This document shows positions 8,120 to 16,152 of a stretch of DNA of 64,000 bases, piece by piece. Origin of the DNA: Candidatus Gastranaerophilales bacterium. GTDB lineage: Bacteria > Cyanobacteriota > Vampirovibrionia > Gastranaerophilales > Gastranaerophilaceae. A program made the position numbers and the translations under genes. Numbering within the stretch: the stretch's first letter is position 1; each line of letters opens with the position of its first letter. The DNA lies in assembly GCA_944325025.1 (NCBI GenBank), contig CALUYN010000008.1, positions 1-64,000 of the forward strand, given 5' to 3'. The notes beneath the pieces were generated by a model that worked only from the letters and a program-made list of their open reading frames with translations, was not told the origin of the DNA and did not search any database.

Positions 8120-9031
8120 ATGCATCAAAATAATTTATCTAATAATTTATCTGAAAATGCTAAACACATAGTTCTGCCAAATTATCAAAGTATGGCTGCA
8201 TTCACCCTCGCAGAAGGTGCTACGCACGTAACCAACTCTCACAATATTCGTCGGGCTGCTTTTACTTTAGCTGAAGTCTTAATCACCCTCGGCATAATCG
8301 GTGTTGTCGCTGCGATGACAATACCAACTCTTATTCATAAATTTCAAAACAAAGCACTTGAAACTCAATATAAAAAAGCAGTATCTGTAGTGTCACAAGT
8401 TATTTTAAAAGCAAAGGCTGACTACGGGCTAGATAACTTTGCAAAATATTGTGCAGACTATCCTTATCCAAGTGACAGCGGTATACCTTATGATCACGAT
8501 AAAGAATGCTATGAAATTTTGTATAAAACTCTCTTGAATGTAGACGGTCAAAAAAGCTATTCTTCAAAAAACGAAAGATACATTAACAGGTTTAATGACA
8601 ATATTAAAACATATAATAACAAACAAACTATCACAAACAACGCCCTTGCAGGAATAGGGAGTTCAATATTCCAAACCTATGCAATGAACGATGGAACCTA
8701 TATTAATTTCACAATCATTGAAGCTGCATTGTATATAGGAGTTGATACAAATGGCGGTAAAAAACCAAATAAACTTGGTCATGATATATTTATTTTTAAA
8801 GTAAATAAAAATAATGACACTCTCACAGCCGGAACAAACAAACCTCAAAATCTTTCGGACGATGAAATTGAACAGGGAGATTATGAAAAAGAACACCAAA
8901 AAGAACGGGCAGGAAACCCGTGTAATCTTACATCATCGCAAAAAGCAAACGGTATAGGGTGTGCATACTATGCTTTACAAAATATATGCCCCTATGACAG
9001 CTCAAAAAGATATTTTGAATGTCTGCCATAA
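8120..9031 (+). CDS. Prepilin-like (type II/IV pseudopilin) protein 1
   Basis: Type IV pilin-like protein, probably inserted in the inner membrane, cleaved by prepilin peptidase and assembled by the Pil machinery encoded elsewhere in the window. The class III signal FTLAEVLITLGIIGVVAAMT lies near residue 50, with glutamate at position 5 after the predicted cleavage point. An unusually long leader precedes it and holds a second, partial copy of the motif (AAFTLAEGATHV, about 28 residues upstream). The C-terminal domain (about 220 residues, several Cys) contains GVDTNGGKKPNKLGHDIFIF, the conserved G.D.NG..GPN..G.D.F block of these pseudopilins. The ATG at 8120 lacks a ribosome-binding site; the better start is 7989, out of frame by one C. 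Confidence 0.85.
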   Translation: MHQNNLSNNLSENAKHIVLPNYQSMAAFTLAEGATHVTNSHNIRRAAFTLAEVLITLGIIGVVAAMTIPTLIHKFQNKALETQYKKAVSVVSQVILKAKADYGLDNFAKYCADYPYPSDSGIPYDHDKECYEILYKTLLNVDGQKSYSSKNERYINRFNDNIKTYNNKQTITNNALAGIGSSIFQTYAMNDGTYINFTIIEAALYIGVDTNGGKKPNKLGHDIFIFKVNKNNDTLTAGTNKPQNLSDDEIEQGDYEKEHQKERAGNPCNLTSSQKANGIGCAYYALQNICPYDSSKRYFECLP

Positions 9032-9037
9032 AACAAA

Positions 9038-9415
9038 TTATTCTTCATTACAATCATTTTTATCAAAAGAGGTTAAATAAGCCACAGGAATCATCCCGAC
9101 AAGTGCGCCGAAAAAGAATAAGAGTACAACCGCAATTATTGTGAGCATTACTGCCTTAAACGAATTAAAAATTTTCTTCGATGCAATTATTGCTAAAGAT
9201 AAACCAACACCGTACAAAATCGCCGCAATAGCGCCGTATAATGAAGCAAGTCTTTGAATATCATTTGTAACCAAAGCCTGCGGATGAAGTAAGAATATTA
9301 AAATTCCACAAATAAAACCGGCAGCAATTGAACCTGCAATAGAATAAAACAAATAAAATCCTAATATTTCAAGTCCGGTCCTTTTTATTGATAAATTAAA
9401 TAAATTTTTAAACAT
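9038..9415 (-). CDS. Small membrane protein, 125 residues
   Basis: Not recognised. Three hydrophobic segments (about residues 18-42, 60-80 and 88-112) suggest an integral inner-membrane protein with an acidic tail ending DKNDCNEE. It starts five bases after the recO stop behind AAGGT, so it is the last gene of the pilT-recO unit. It converges on prepilin-like gene 1 with six bases between the stops. Confidence 0.55.
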   Translation of the reverse strand: MFKNLFNLSIKRTGLEILGFYLFYSIAGSIAAGFICGILIFLLHPQALVTNDIQRLASLYGAIAAILYGVGLSLAIIASKKIFNSFKAVMLTIIAVVLLFFFGALVGMIPVAYLTSFDKNDCNEE

Positions 9416-9420
9416 ATACC

Positions 9421-10182
9421 TTACTTTATCTCCTGCAGAATACTGGTAGATTTAAACTTTTTAGAAGAATGAATATTTATATATTCTTTTAAAAGTTCAA
9501 AACAGACGCTGCATACTTTTTCGTTTGCTTTTTCATCGTATTGGGAAATATAATCAAAATCATATTGCAAACAGGCATTTAAAAAATCCCTCAGTTTATG
9601 ATGCATAAGTGTATGCAATTTAAAAGTATCATTGCATTCCTTACAGATTATTCCTCCCATATTTGATGAAAAATACATATTCTCATCTTTTACAGGCTCA
9701 CCGCAGCAAAGGCAGGTGTCAAGCTCTATTGCAAAGCCGGATATCAACATCATTTTTATTTGAAATTTTATGACTGCAATCAGTATTTCAACAGTGTCAG
9801 AAGCGTTTGAGATTTTATCCAACGCTTTATAAAGCAGGTCATATACCTCCTTTGAACAAGGGTCATCTTCCACTCCGAAGTTATTAACAACTTCGGTTAC
9901 ATACATTGAATAAAAAATTTTGTCCATATTCTGACGCGTTTTTTGAAACGTATTAAGAGCCTCTGCCTGACAAATCCTGTCAAGATTTTTACCTTTATAA
10001 AGCATGAGTTTATTGGCAACAAGCAAATCCATTCTTGCACCCAATTTACTCTTTGGCTTTTTTACTCCCTTGGCAACCCCTCTTATAAGCCCTTTGTCCC
10101 GCGAATACATAACAATAATCTTATCAGATTCACTTAAATTATAGGCTTTAAGATTAATTGCGTCAGTAACGAAATTATTCAT
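9421..10182 (-). CDS. recO: DNA repair protein RecO
   Basis: Recombination mediator that, with RecR, loads RecA on SSB-coated single-stranded DNA. The 253-residue product has the family length. The N-terminal OB-fold (about 1-80) includes KAYNLSESDKIIVMYSRDKG and the basic stretch RGVAKGVKKPKSKLGAR. The helical C-terminal part carries a zinc knuckle with Cys pairs in CLCCGE and CKEC. It starts 20 bases after pilT and is probably cotranscribed. The link with pilT looks like shared transcription, though both proteins matter for DNA uptake and recombination in competent bacteria. Confidence 0.9.
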   Translation of the reverse strand: MNNFVTDAINLKAYNLSESDKIIVMYSRDKGLIRGVAKGVKKPKSKLGARMDLLVANKLMLYKGKNLDRICQAEALNTFQKTRQNMDKIFYSMYVTEVVNNFGVEDDPCSKEVYDLLYKALDKISNASDTVEILIAVIKFQIKMMLISGFAIELDTCLCCGEPVKDENMYFSSNMGGIICKECNDTFKLHTLMHHKLRDFLNACLQYDFDYISQYDEKANEKVCSVCFELLKEYINIHSSKKFKSTSILQEIK

Positions 10183-10202
10183 ACAACTATCTCTAATTTA
10201 AA

Positions 10203-11318
10203 TTATTTGCCAGAAGGCCCGAATGTTCCGTGGAATACCCCTCTAAACATCTGCTGCAATTCGTTTTTATTATCGGAATAAGACATTGCAACATCTTCTG
10301 TTATTAACTCTTGTTCGTATAGCCTGTACAATGAAGCGTTCATTGTAATCATGTTGTTGAAAGAGCCTTTTTTAACAAGTTCATAAATTTCTTCCAACTT
10401 ATCTTTTTCAATAAAGTCTTTAACTGTTGGCGTAACCACAAGAACTTCGCATGCCGGCCTGCGTCCTGCTGCATTTGATATCGGTATAAGTTTTTGAGAA
10501 ACAGTACCTCTCAAAATAGAAGCTAACTGCCCTCTAACAAAATCCCTATCCGAAGGCTCAAACATATTAACAATTCTATTAACTGTTTGTATTGCATCGT
10601 TAGTGTGGATAGTTGCAAATACAAGGTGTCCTGTTTCTGCAGCCTTTAACGCGGCAGTAACTGTTTCTTTATCTCTTATTTCACCGATAAATATAACATC
10701 GGGATCCTGTCTTAAAGCATATTTTATACCGTCAGGGAATGACGGAGTATCAATAAGCACCTGTCTTTGCGACACAAGAGATTTTTTATTTGTAAATATA
10801 AATTCAACAGGATCTTCAATAGTAATAATATGCTTAGGATAATTTATATTTATATAATCTATCAAAGATGCAATAGTCGTTGATTTACCTGATCCTGTAG
10901 GCCCTGTAATTAAAACAAGCCCGTTATTCAAAGTTGCAAACTGTTCAATAGATTCAGGCAGCATCAATTCTCCAATACGTTTGATATTATAAGGAATTGT
11001 TCTTATAACAAGCGCACTTTTACCAAGCTGTCTGCTTAAGTTAACCCTGAAACGTGAAACTCCTCTAATTTCATAAGCAAAATCCAGATCAAATACCGCA
11101 TTTACTTTACCTTTAAAATGGGTCGGAAGCAAAATATCATAAGCAATTGCAATATCATCCTCAGTTAAAACCGGCATGTCGACTTTTGTAATTTTGCCGT
11201 CAATACGTATAGCAGGATGCTCATCTACCTGAAGATGAATATCCGAAGCACCAATAGCTACAGCCTTTTTCAAAAAAGCTATTATATTAAACTTACTGTT
11301 TGAATAATTTTCAACCAT
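10203..11318 (-). CDS. pilT: Type IV pilus retraction ATPase PilT
   Basis: Hexameric ATPase that depolymerises type IV pili for twitching and DNA uptake; acts at the cytoplasmic base of the pilus. The 371-residue product has the PAS-like N-domain (ASDIHLQVDEHPAIRIDGKI), Walker A GPTGSGKST near residue 143, the Asp box with IIFIGEIRDKET-type residues (here VIFIGEIRDKE), and the His box HTNDA. It lacks the N-terminal MshEN domain and the zinc finger of PilB, which separates it from the assembly ATPase at 51.5 kb. It heads a pilT-recO-membrane protein unit, away from the pilPQBC operon. The ATG is preceded by GAGAGGATATTT. Confidence 0.93.
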   Translation of the reverse strand: MVENYSNSKFNIIAFLKKAVAIGASDIHLQVDEHPAIRIDGKITKVDMPVLTEDDIAIAYDILLPTHFKGKVNAVFDLDFAYEIRGVSRFRVNLSRQLGKSALVIRTIPYNIKRIGELMLPESIEQFATLNNGLVLITGPTGSGKSTTIASLIDYININYPKHIITIEDPVEFIFTNKKSLVSQRQVLIDTPSFPDGIKYALRQDPDVIFIGEIRDKETVTAALKAAETGHLVFATIHTNDAIQTVNRIVNMFEPSDRDFVRGQLASILRGTVSQKLIPISNAAGRRPACEVLVVTPTVKDFIEKDKLEEIYELVKKGSFNNMITMNASLYRLYEQELITEDVAMSYSDNKNELQQMFRGVFHGTFGPSGK

Positions 11319-11469
11319 AAATATCCTCTCAATTAAGAAAGATTATAACATTTTTTTATTTGCATGACAATAATATATTTAATGTAACAAAATTTTAACA
11401 ATGAAAACAAAACAGGAAATTTTTAATATGAAAAATACTTTATATAAATGTAAGGGAAATTTAAAATTA

Positions 11470-11499
11470 TTGAAACAAAATAACATAATTGGATATTAA
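11470..11499 (+). promoter_or_regulatory. Possible promoter of a small orphan transcript
   Basis: TTGAAA (11470-11475), an 18-bp spacer and TATTAA (11494-11499) lie upstream of a hairpin terminator on the same strand. Together they outline a transcript of about 115 nt in the otherwise empty 320-bp gap between pilT and trxB. Confidence 0.3.
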
Positions 11500-11535
11500 A
11501 AAAAGTAATCAAATTCTTCAAACGGTTAGAACGAG

Positions 11536-11634
11536 ATGAAAAAGAAAAGGTTTATTTTTATACTCTCTCTCTTAATATCCTCGTGTTTATTTAATGTTGC
11601 CTCATATAAGGCAACTTTTTTTTGCTTTAATTAG
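11536..11634 (+). CDS. Possible 32-residue secreted or lipoprotein-like peptide
   Basis: An ATG at 11536 opens a frame with two Lys-rich residues and a strongly hydrophobic core (FIFILSLLISSCLFNVAS) before TAG 11632-11634. It looks like a signal peptide with a lipobox-like LISSC. The rho-independent terminator lies inside the frame, so transcript ending would truncate the message. No good ribosome-binding site is present. It may equally be part of a non-coding small RNA. Weak call. Confidence 0.2.
   Translation: MKKKRFIFILSLLISSCLFNVASYKATFFCFN
11596..11623 (+). terminator. Rho-independent terminator, + strand
   Basis: Stem GTTGCC / GGCAAC with an 8-base loop (11596-11615) followed by eight T. 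The T-run is only on the + strand, so it does not serve trxB or pilT. It implies an unannotated + strand transcript. Confidence 0.7.
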
Positions 11635-11640
11635 AAGCTT

Positions 11641-12576
11641 CTAAACTGCTTCTTTTTCTTTGATTGTTTCCAAATACTTAACCGCATAAACAGCTCCGAC
11701 AGCGCCGTCTGCCGCAGCAGTCACAACCTGACGCAGCGGTGTTGTTCTGACGTCCCCTATAGCAAAGACACCTTCCACAGACGTTGCCATTGTTTCATCT
11801 GTCACAATAAATCCTCTTGCATCCTGCTGCAGTTGACCTGAAAACAGTTCAACATTAGGAGTCATGCCAATATAAGGGAATACCCCGTTTACCTGCAAAT
11901 TAGAAATTTCTTTTGTCTTAACATTTTCCAAAACAGCTGTTGTCACAAGATTATCGCCTTTAATTTCTTTTACAACAGAATTCCAGATAAATTCAATTTT
12001 TTCATTTTTAAAAGCTCGTTCCTGAACAATTTTGTCAGCTCTCAGTTCATCCCGTCTGTGGATTACATAAACTTTATCAGCAAATTTTGTCAGGTACATT
12101 GCTTCTTCAACAGCAGCATTGCCGCCACCGACAACAGCGACAACTTTATTTTTATAAAAAGCCCCGTCACAAACAGCACAATAACTTACACCGCGTCCCA
12201 CAAATTCTTGTTCACCCGGCACACCAAGCTTCATCGGCTGTGCTCCTGTTGCTATTATAATTGTGCCTGCCTTAAATTCGTATTCCTTTGTTTTAATAAT
12301 TTTGTTTTTTAAATCAACGCTTTCAATTTCCTGCATAGGGAACTTTTGAACCCCGAATTTATCGGCATGTTCTTCAAATTTCTCCATTAAATCGTAGCCG
12401 CCGACAATTTGAAATCCCGGATAGTTTTCCAGTTCCAGATAGTTTGAAGGCTGTCCCCCAAGCATATTAATATCAACTATTGCTGTTGAAACAGCTCCTC
12501 TTGCTGCGTATATTGCCGCCGACAAGCCTGCAGGTCCTCCGCCTAATATAATCGTATCAAATTTCAATTGCTCCAT
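11641..12576 (-). CDS. trxB: Thioredoxin-disulfide reductase
   Basis: FAD flavoenzyme that reduces thioredoxin with NADPH; cytosolic. The 311-residue product has the FAD motif GGGPAGLSAAIYAARG at the N-terminus, the redox pair in CAVCDG near residue 137, the nucleotide motif GGGNAAVEEA, and the C-terminal FAD motif ending in GVFAIGDVR. Length and order match bacterial low-molecular-weight TrxB. It lies nine bases after the secreted protein gene and downstream of pgi, probably in one transcript (pgi, secreted protein, trxB). Confidence 0.95.
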   Translation of the reverse strand: MEQLKFDTIILGGGPAGLSAAIYAARGAVSTAIVDINMLGGQPSNYLELENYPGFQIVGGYDLMEKFEEHADKFGVQKFPMQEIESVDLKNKIIKTKEYEFKAGTIIIATGAQPMKLGVPGEQEFVGRGVSYCAVCDGAFYKNKVVAVVGGGNAAVEEAMYLTKFADKVYVIHRRDELRADKIVQERAFKNEKIEFIWNSVVKEIKGDNLVTTAVLENVKTKEISNLQVNGVFPYIGMTPNVELFSGQLQQDARGFIVTDETMATSVEGVFAIGDVRTTPLRQVVTAAADGAVGAVYAVKYLETIKEKEAV

Positions 12577-12585
12577 ATTCTATCC

Positions 12586-13080
12586 TCACTTCCCTGTAAT
12601 AGTTGATCCTGAAATTTTTTCGCCTTTCAATATGTACAAAGCAGTATCTTTTTGAATTAATGAATTGTCATGAGTTGAAAAAGTTTCCAGAACAAGCGTA
12701 TTTATACCTGTAAAAGTATCACCATTTAGCTTTAAATCAACAGTATCGGTTAACGTTTTGTTATCATATTTTCCTTTTTTTGTAAATCTTATAATATTTC
12801 CATCAACATAGTTAAGTGTCACAGAAGCGCTAGCTCCTGAAAACGGATTGCTTAAATTTATGACGTCGCCCTGCCTTGATAAGTTCCATACATCAACATT
12901 TTTTGGTTTAAAATTGACGCTTTTTCCTGTTTGTTTATCAATTTTTGCAACAACGCGCCAGGTTCCGTAAAAAGTTTTCGGAACACTGTCGATAGAAACA
13001 CCTGCTTTTAAAGTTTTGCCTAATACAGATGTTCCGAATAATAACAAGAGAATTATAATTAAATTTTTCAAAAATTTCAT
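12586..13080 (-). CDS. Secreted protein, 164 residues, function unknown
   Basis: Not recognised. I start it at the ATG 13080 (MKFLKNLIIILLLLFGTSVLG), preceded by TAAGGTG, which gives a clear signal peptide. A longer frame begins 54 bases upstream but runs into the 3' end of pgi. The mature part looks like an all-beta, lipocalin-like domain. It opens VPKTFYGTWRVVAKID, with a G.W pattern near the start and alternating strands after it, consistent with but not proof of a small ligand-binding barrel. It begins seven bases after the pgi stop. Confidence 0.6.
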   Translation of the reverse strand: MKFLKNLIIILLLLFGTSVLGKTLKAGVSIDSVPKTFYGTWRVVAKIDKQTGKSVNFKPKNVDVWNLSRQGDVINLSNPFSGASASVTLNYVDGNIIRFTKKGKYDNKTLTDTVDLKLNGDTFTGINTLVLETFSTHDNSLIQKDTALYILKGEKISGSTITGK

Positions 13081-13087
13081 ATACACC

Positions 13088-14476
13088 TTAAGCCATAGCC
13101 ATCTTTTCTTTAATAGCCTGAGCAGATTCTTCATATCCTGCTCTGCCCATTAAAGCATAAGTATAATTTTTTGCCTGTTCCACCCCGGGCTGGTTAAATG
13201 CGTCTATATTGTATAATTCTCCGGCTATTGCTGTTTGAACTTCTAACATATAAAGAAGCTGCGCTACATTGTAACCGTCAACTTTTTCAAGAGTAATTGT
13301 CACATTAGGTCTTTGATAATCAGCGAGTACAACTTTTGTGGAATCGGCTTCGGCATTGATAAGCTGATTAATTGTTTTCCCGCCTAAATAACCTATTCCT
13401 GTATATTCAAAAATTGCAGGTATTTCAAGAGTATTATCAAACTCTTTTACACGTATAAAGTTAATAATTTTGTTATTAGGGCCTTCGTTATACAATTGAA
13501 TTTGAGAATGCTGATCTGTAGCCCCGAGTGCCTTTATCGGAGTCGGGCCTACGCAAACATTATTACCTTCTTTATCCTTATTTTTCCCTAATGATTCTGC
13601 CCAAAGCTGTGTATACCAGTCAGAAACATATTTCAATCTGCTTGAATACGGCATCATAACAGACATATTTTTACCTTTTTGAGTATCCATAAGATAATGA
13701 ATTAAGGCATTTTGGGCAGCAATATTTTCATTTATATCGGTATTTTTTAACGCCAAATCCATATCTTTTATGCCGTTTGTAATTTCATCAATATCAATAC
13801 CGACAAGAGCAAAAGGCAATAACCCTACAGCAGAAAAAACAGAAAATCTTCCGCCCACATCATCCGGTACAACAAATGTTTTATAACCTTCCTGTTCAGC
13901 AATTTGTCTTAAAATCCCGGTCTTTTTATCAGTTGTTGCAACAACATTGTATCTATAATTGTCCCCTAATTCTTTTTCCAGACGGTCTTTTACAATCATA
14001 AACTGTGACATGGTTTCTGCAGTTGAACCTGACTTGGTAATAACATTAACAAGAGTTTTTGACAAATCAAGCATATCTAACAAGCCGGTCATAGTATCTG
14101 GATCAATATTATCAAGAAAGAAAATTCTTGGTAAATCGTTTCTCTGTTCAGGAGTCAGCAAGTTCCAATAAGGTTTCAAAAGAGCTTCTGTAACGGCTAA
14201 TCCTCCAAGCGCAGAACCTCCTATACCAAGAACCAAAATATTATCAAATCTCCCCTGTACCATTGATGCATATTCTTTAACATACCAGAGAGTTTCCTCG
14301 CTGTAACCCAAATTCATCCACTGAAGCCACTGCCCTGGCTTATCTTTTCTTTTATTTAAATCCGCAATAATTGAGGTAATTCTATCTTTGTAATTTGCGA
14401 ATTCTTGTTGAATATCTAACCCGTTCTCACACCCAATAACACTTTGATCTATATTTCGGTAGTCTAAAGTTATCAT
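13088..14476 (-). CDS. pgi: Glucose-6-phosphate isomerase
   Basis: Interconverts glucose-6-phosphate and fructose-6-phosphate in glycolysis; cytosolic. The 462-residue product has two SIS folds. GIGGSALGG near residue 85 and ITKSGSTAET near residue 145 form the phosphate-binding loops. ATDQHSQIQLYNEG supplies the conserved region with catalytic His. The length fits the shorter bacterial form (about 450) rather than the 550-residue E. coli type. The ATG follows AAGGAG at 6 nt. First gene of a likely pgi-secreted protein-trxB unit. Confidence 0.95.
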   Translation of the reverse strand: MITLDYRNIDQSVIGCENGLDIQQEFANYKDRITSIIADLNKRKDKPGQWLQWMNLGYSEETLWYVKEYASMVQGRFDNILVLGIGGSALGGLAVTEALLKPYWNLLTPEQRNDLPRIFFLDNIDPDTMTGLLDMLDLSKTLVNVITKSGSTAETMSQFMIVKDRLEKELGDNYRYNVVATTDKKTGILRQIAEQEGYKTFVVPDDVGGRFSVFSAVGLLPFALVGIDIDEITNGIKDMDLALKNTDINENIAAQNALIHYLMDTQKGKNMSVMMPYSSRLKYVSDWYTQLWAESLGKNKDKEGNNVCVGPTPIKALGATDQHSQIQLYNEGPNNKIINFIRVKEFDNTLEIPAIFEYTGIGYLGGKTINQLINAEADSTKVVLADYQRPNVTITLEKVDGYNVAQLLYMLEVQTAIAGELYNIDAFNQPGVEQAKNYTYALMGRAGYEESAQAIKEKMAMA

Positions 14477-14504
14477 CTGTACTCCTTTTTCAAAATAACC
14501 TTAA

Positions 14505-14553
14505 ATAAGTACACTTTATACACTTATTATACGGACTGAAGGAATTTTAACAA
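14505..14553 (-). promoter_or_regulatory. pgi promoter with an overlapping repeat
   Basis: On the minus strand TTGTTA (14548-14553), a 16-bp spacer and TATAAT (14526-14531). Just downstream, across the expected start site, lie two direct AAGTGTA copies within a region bounded by AATAAGT and ACTTATT (about 14505-14529), which could be an operator. Confidence 0.4.
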
Positions 14554-14589
14554 GTGCCTGAACGATTTTTTAATAATTATTTACTACAA

Positions 14590-16152
14590 TTATTTGGCCT
14601 CTAATTCAACTTTAGGCTTAACACGTCTTTGACACTTTAGTTTCTCTTCTAGCCTTTTTTGCTTATAACCGTAGCCTGCATAAATTGCAACACCTATTAA
14701 TAACCATAACGGGAAATAAAGCGAAGAAGTCGTCAAAAACTTCATTGAATAAACCATCAATCCTCCGCAGGTTAAAATCCCAAGAATTGGAAATAAAGGA
14801 GATAAAGGCACTTTAAAAGGACGCGGCCGGTCTGGATCTGTTTTTCTCAAAATTAATACAGCAATACAAATAATTATAAACGATGTAAATGTCCCGAAGT
14901 TACAGAGTTCTGCCGATATACTTAAATCCATAAAAAATGTACATAAAATTACGATAACACCGGAAATCCAAGTTAGTACATGCGGAGTTCTGTACTTTTT
15001 ATGAATTAAACGCAATGATTTCGGCAAAAATCTATCCCTGCTCATGGCGTATAAAATTCTTGTTGTTCCTAATTGATAAATCAATATCACAGATGTTAAA
15101 GCGCATAACGCACCAATTGAAATCAACCCTGCAAACCAATCTTTCCCTATAGCACGCATAGCATGAGCTATAGGAGCCTGTATATCAATATGCCCCAGAG
15201 GAACATTACCAGTCAAAACAAGTGCAACGCATATATATAAAACCGTACAAATTACAAGGGTGCCTAAAATTGCAATAGGCAAATCTCTCTGGGGATTTTC
15301 GGTTTCTTCTGCAGTTGTTGATATTGCGTCAAACCCAATATAGGCGAAGAATATTAAAAATGCACCCATAAAAATACCTTCAAATCCGTTCGGCGCAAAA
15401 GGCGCCCAATTTTCAGGCTTTACATAAAAAGAACCTACCACAATAAATGAAATTATCATGAACATATTTACACCGACCATTATACTTGCAAATCTCGTAG
15501 ATTCTTTTACACCTTTTACAAGCAAAATAGTCAAAAGCAAAACAATAACCATTGCCGGAAGATTTATTGCAAACGGGATTTTGTCAAACATATAAGGCAT
15601 CTGGCTGTGCGGGTCAAGTCCGTATTTATCACAATAAGCAAACATGAAACGATAATCCGCACGCAGCCACAGCGGGAAGTTAATAACAAAATCAGGCAAA
15701 ATATGCTTAAACCCTTTCAAAAATTGAACAAAATAACCTGTCCATGCGCAGGCTACCGTAATATTTCCGATAGCGTATTCAAGCATTAAAATCCAACCTA
15801 CCATCCAAGCCATAAACTCGCCCATTGTTGCATACGTATATGTGTAAGCACTTCCGGCAACCGGAATCATTGCTGCAATTTCAGAATAACAAAGGGCTGA
15901 AAAAACGCATGCAATAACAGCCAAAATCATTGAAATTACAATTGCAGGCCCTGCGCCCACGCTTTCCGGTCCGCCCTGAATTGCAGAACCGATAATCGTA
16001 AAAATTCCGGTTCCAACAACAGCTCCAATGCCAAGAACTATCAAATCAAATACATTCAAGGTCTTTTTAAGCTCTGATTTTTTACTCACAGCTATTAATT
16101 CATCGGGGCTTTTCTTTTTCAATGCATTAGATAGTATATTTTTAAATTCCAT
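14590..16152 (-). CDS. APC-family amino acid permease (second of a pair)
   Basis: Inner-membrane amino-acid transporter of the APC superfamily (cationic amino-acid transporter type). The 520-residue product has about 12 hydrophobic segments after a cytosolic N-terminus. The family signature GIGAVVGTGIFTIIG lies in the first helix, and the conserved FFAYIGFDAISTTAEE appears near residue 265. It is about half identical by eye to the permease just upstream; both share the string RKTDPDRPRPFKVP. Its start overlaps the upstream stop by one base, so the two are coupled. Substrate cannot be told from sequence. Confidence 0.85.
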   Translation of the reverse strand: MEFKNILSNALKKKSPDELIAVSKKSELKKTLNVFDLIVLGIGAVVGTGIFTIIGSAIQGGPESVGAGPAIVISMILAVIACVFSALCYSEIAAMIPVAGSAYTYTYATMGEFMAWMVGWILMLEYAIGNITVACAWTGYFVQFLKGFKHILPDFVINFPLWLRADYRFMFAYCDKYGLDPHSQMPYMFDKIPFAINLPAMVIVLLLTILLVKGVKESTRFASIMVGVNMFMIISFIVVGSFYVKPENWAPFAPNGFEGIFMGAFLIFFAYIGFDAISTTAEETENPQRDLPIAILGTLVICTVLYICVALVLTGNVPLGHIDIQAPIAHAMRAIGKDWFAGLISIGALCALTSVILIYQLGTTRILYAMSRDRFLPKSLRLIHKKYRTPHVLTWISGVIVILCTFFMDLSISAELCNFGTFTSFIIICIAVLILRKTDPDRPRPFKVPLSPLFPILGILTCGGLMVYSMKFLTTSSLYFPLWLLIGVAIYAGYGYKQKRLEEKLKCQRRVKPKVELEAK

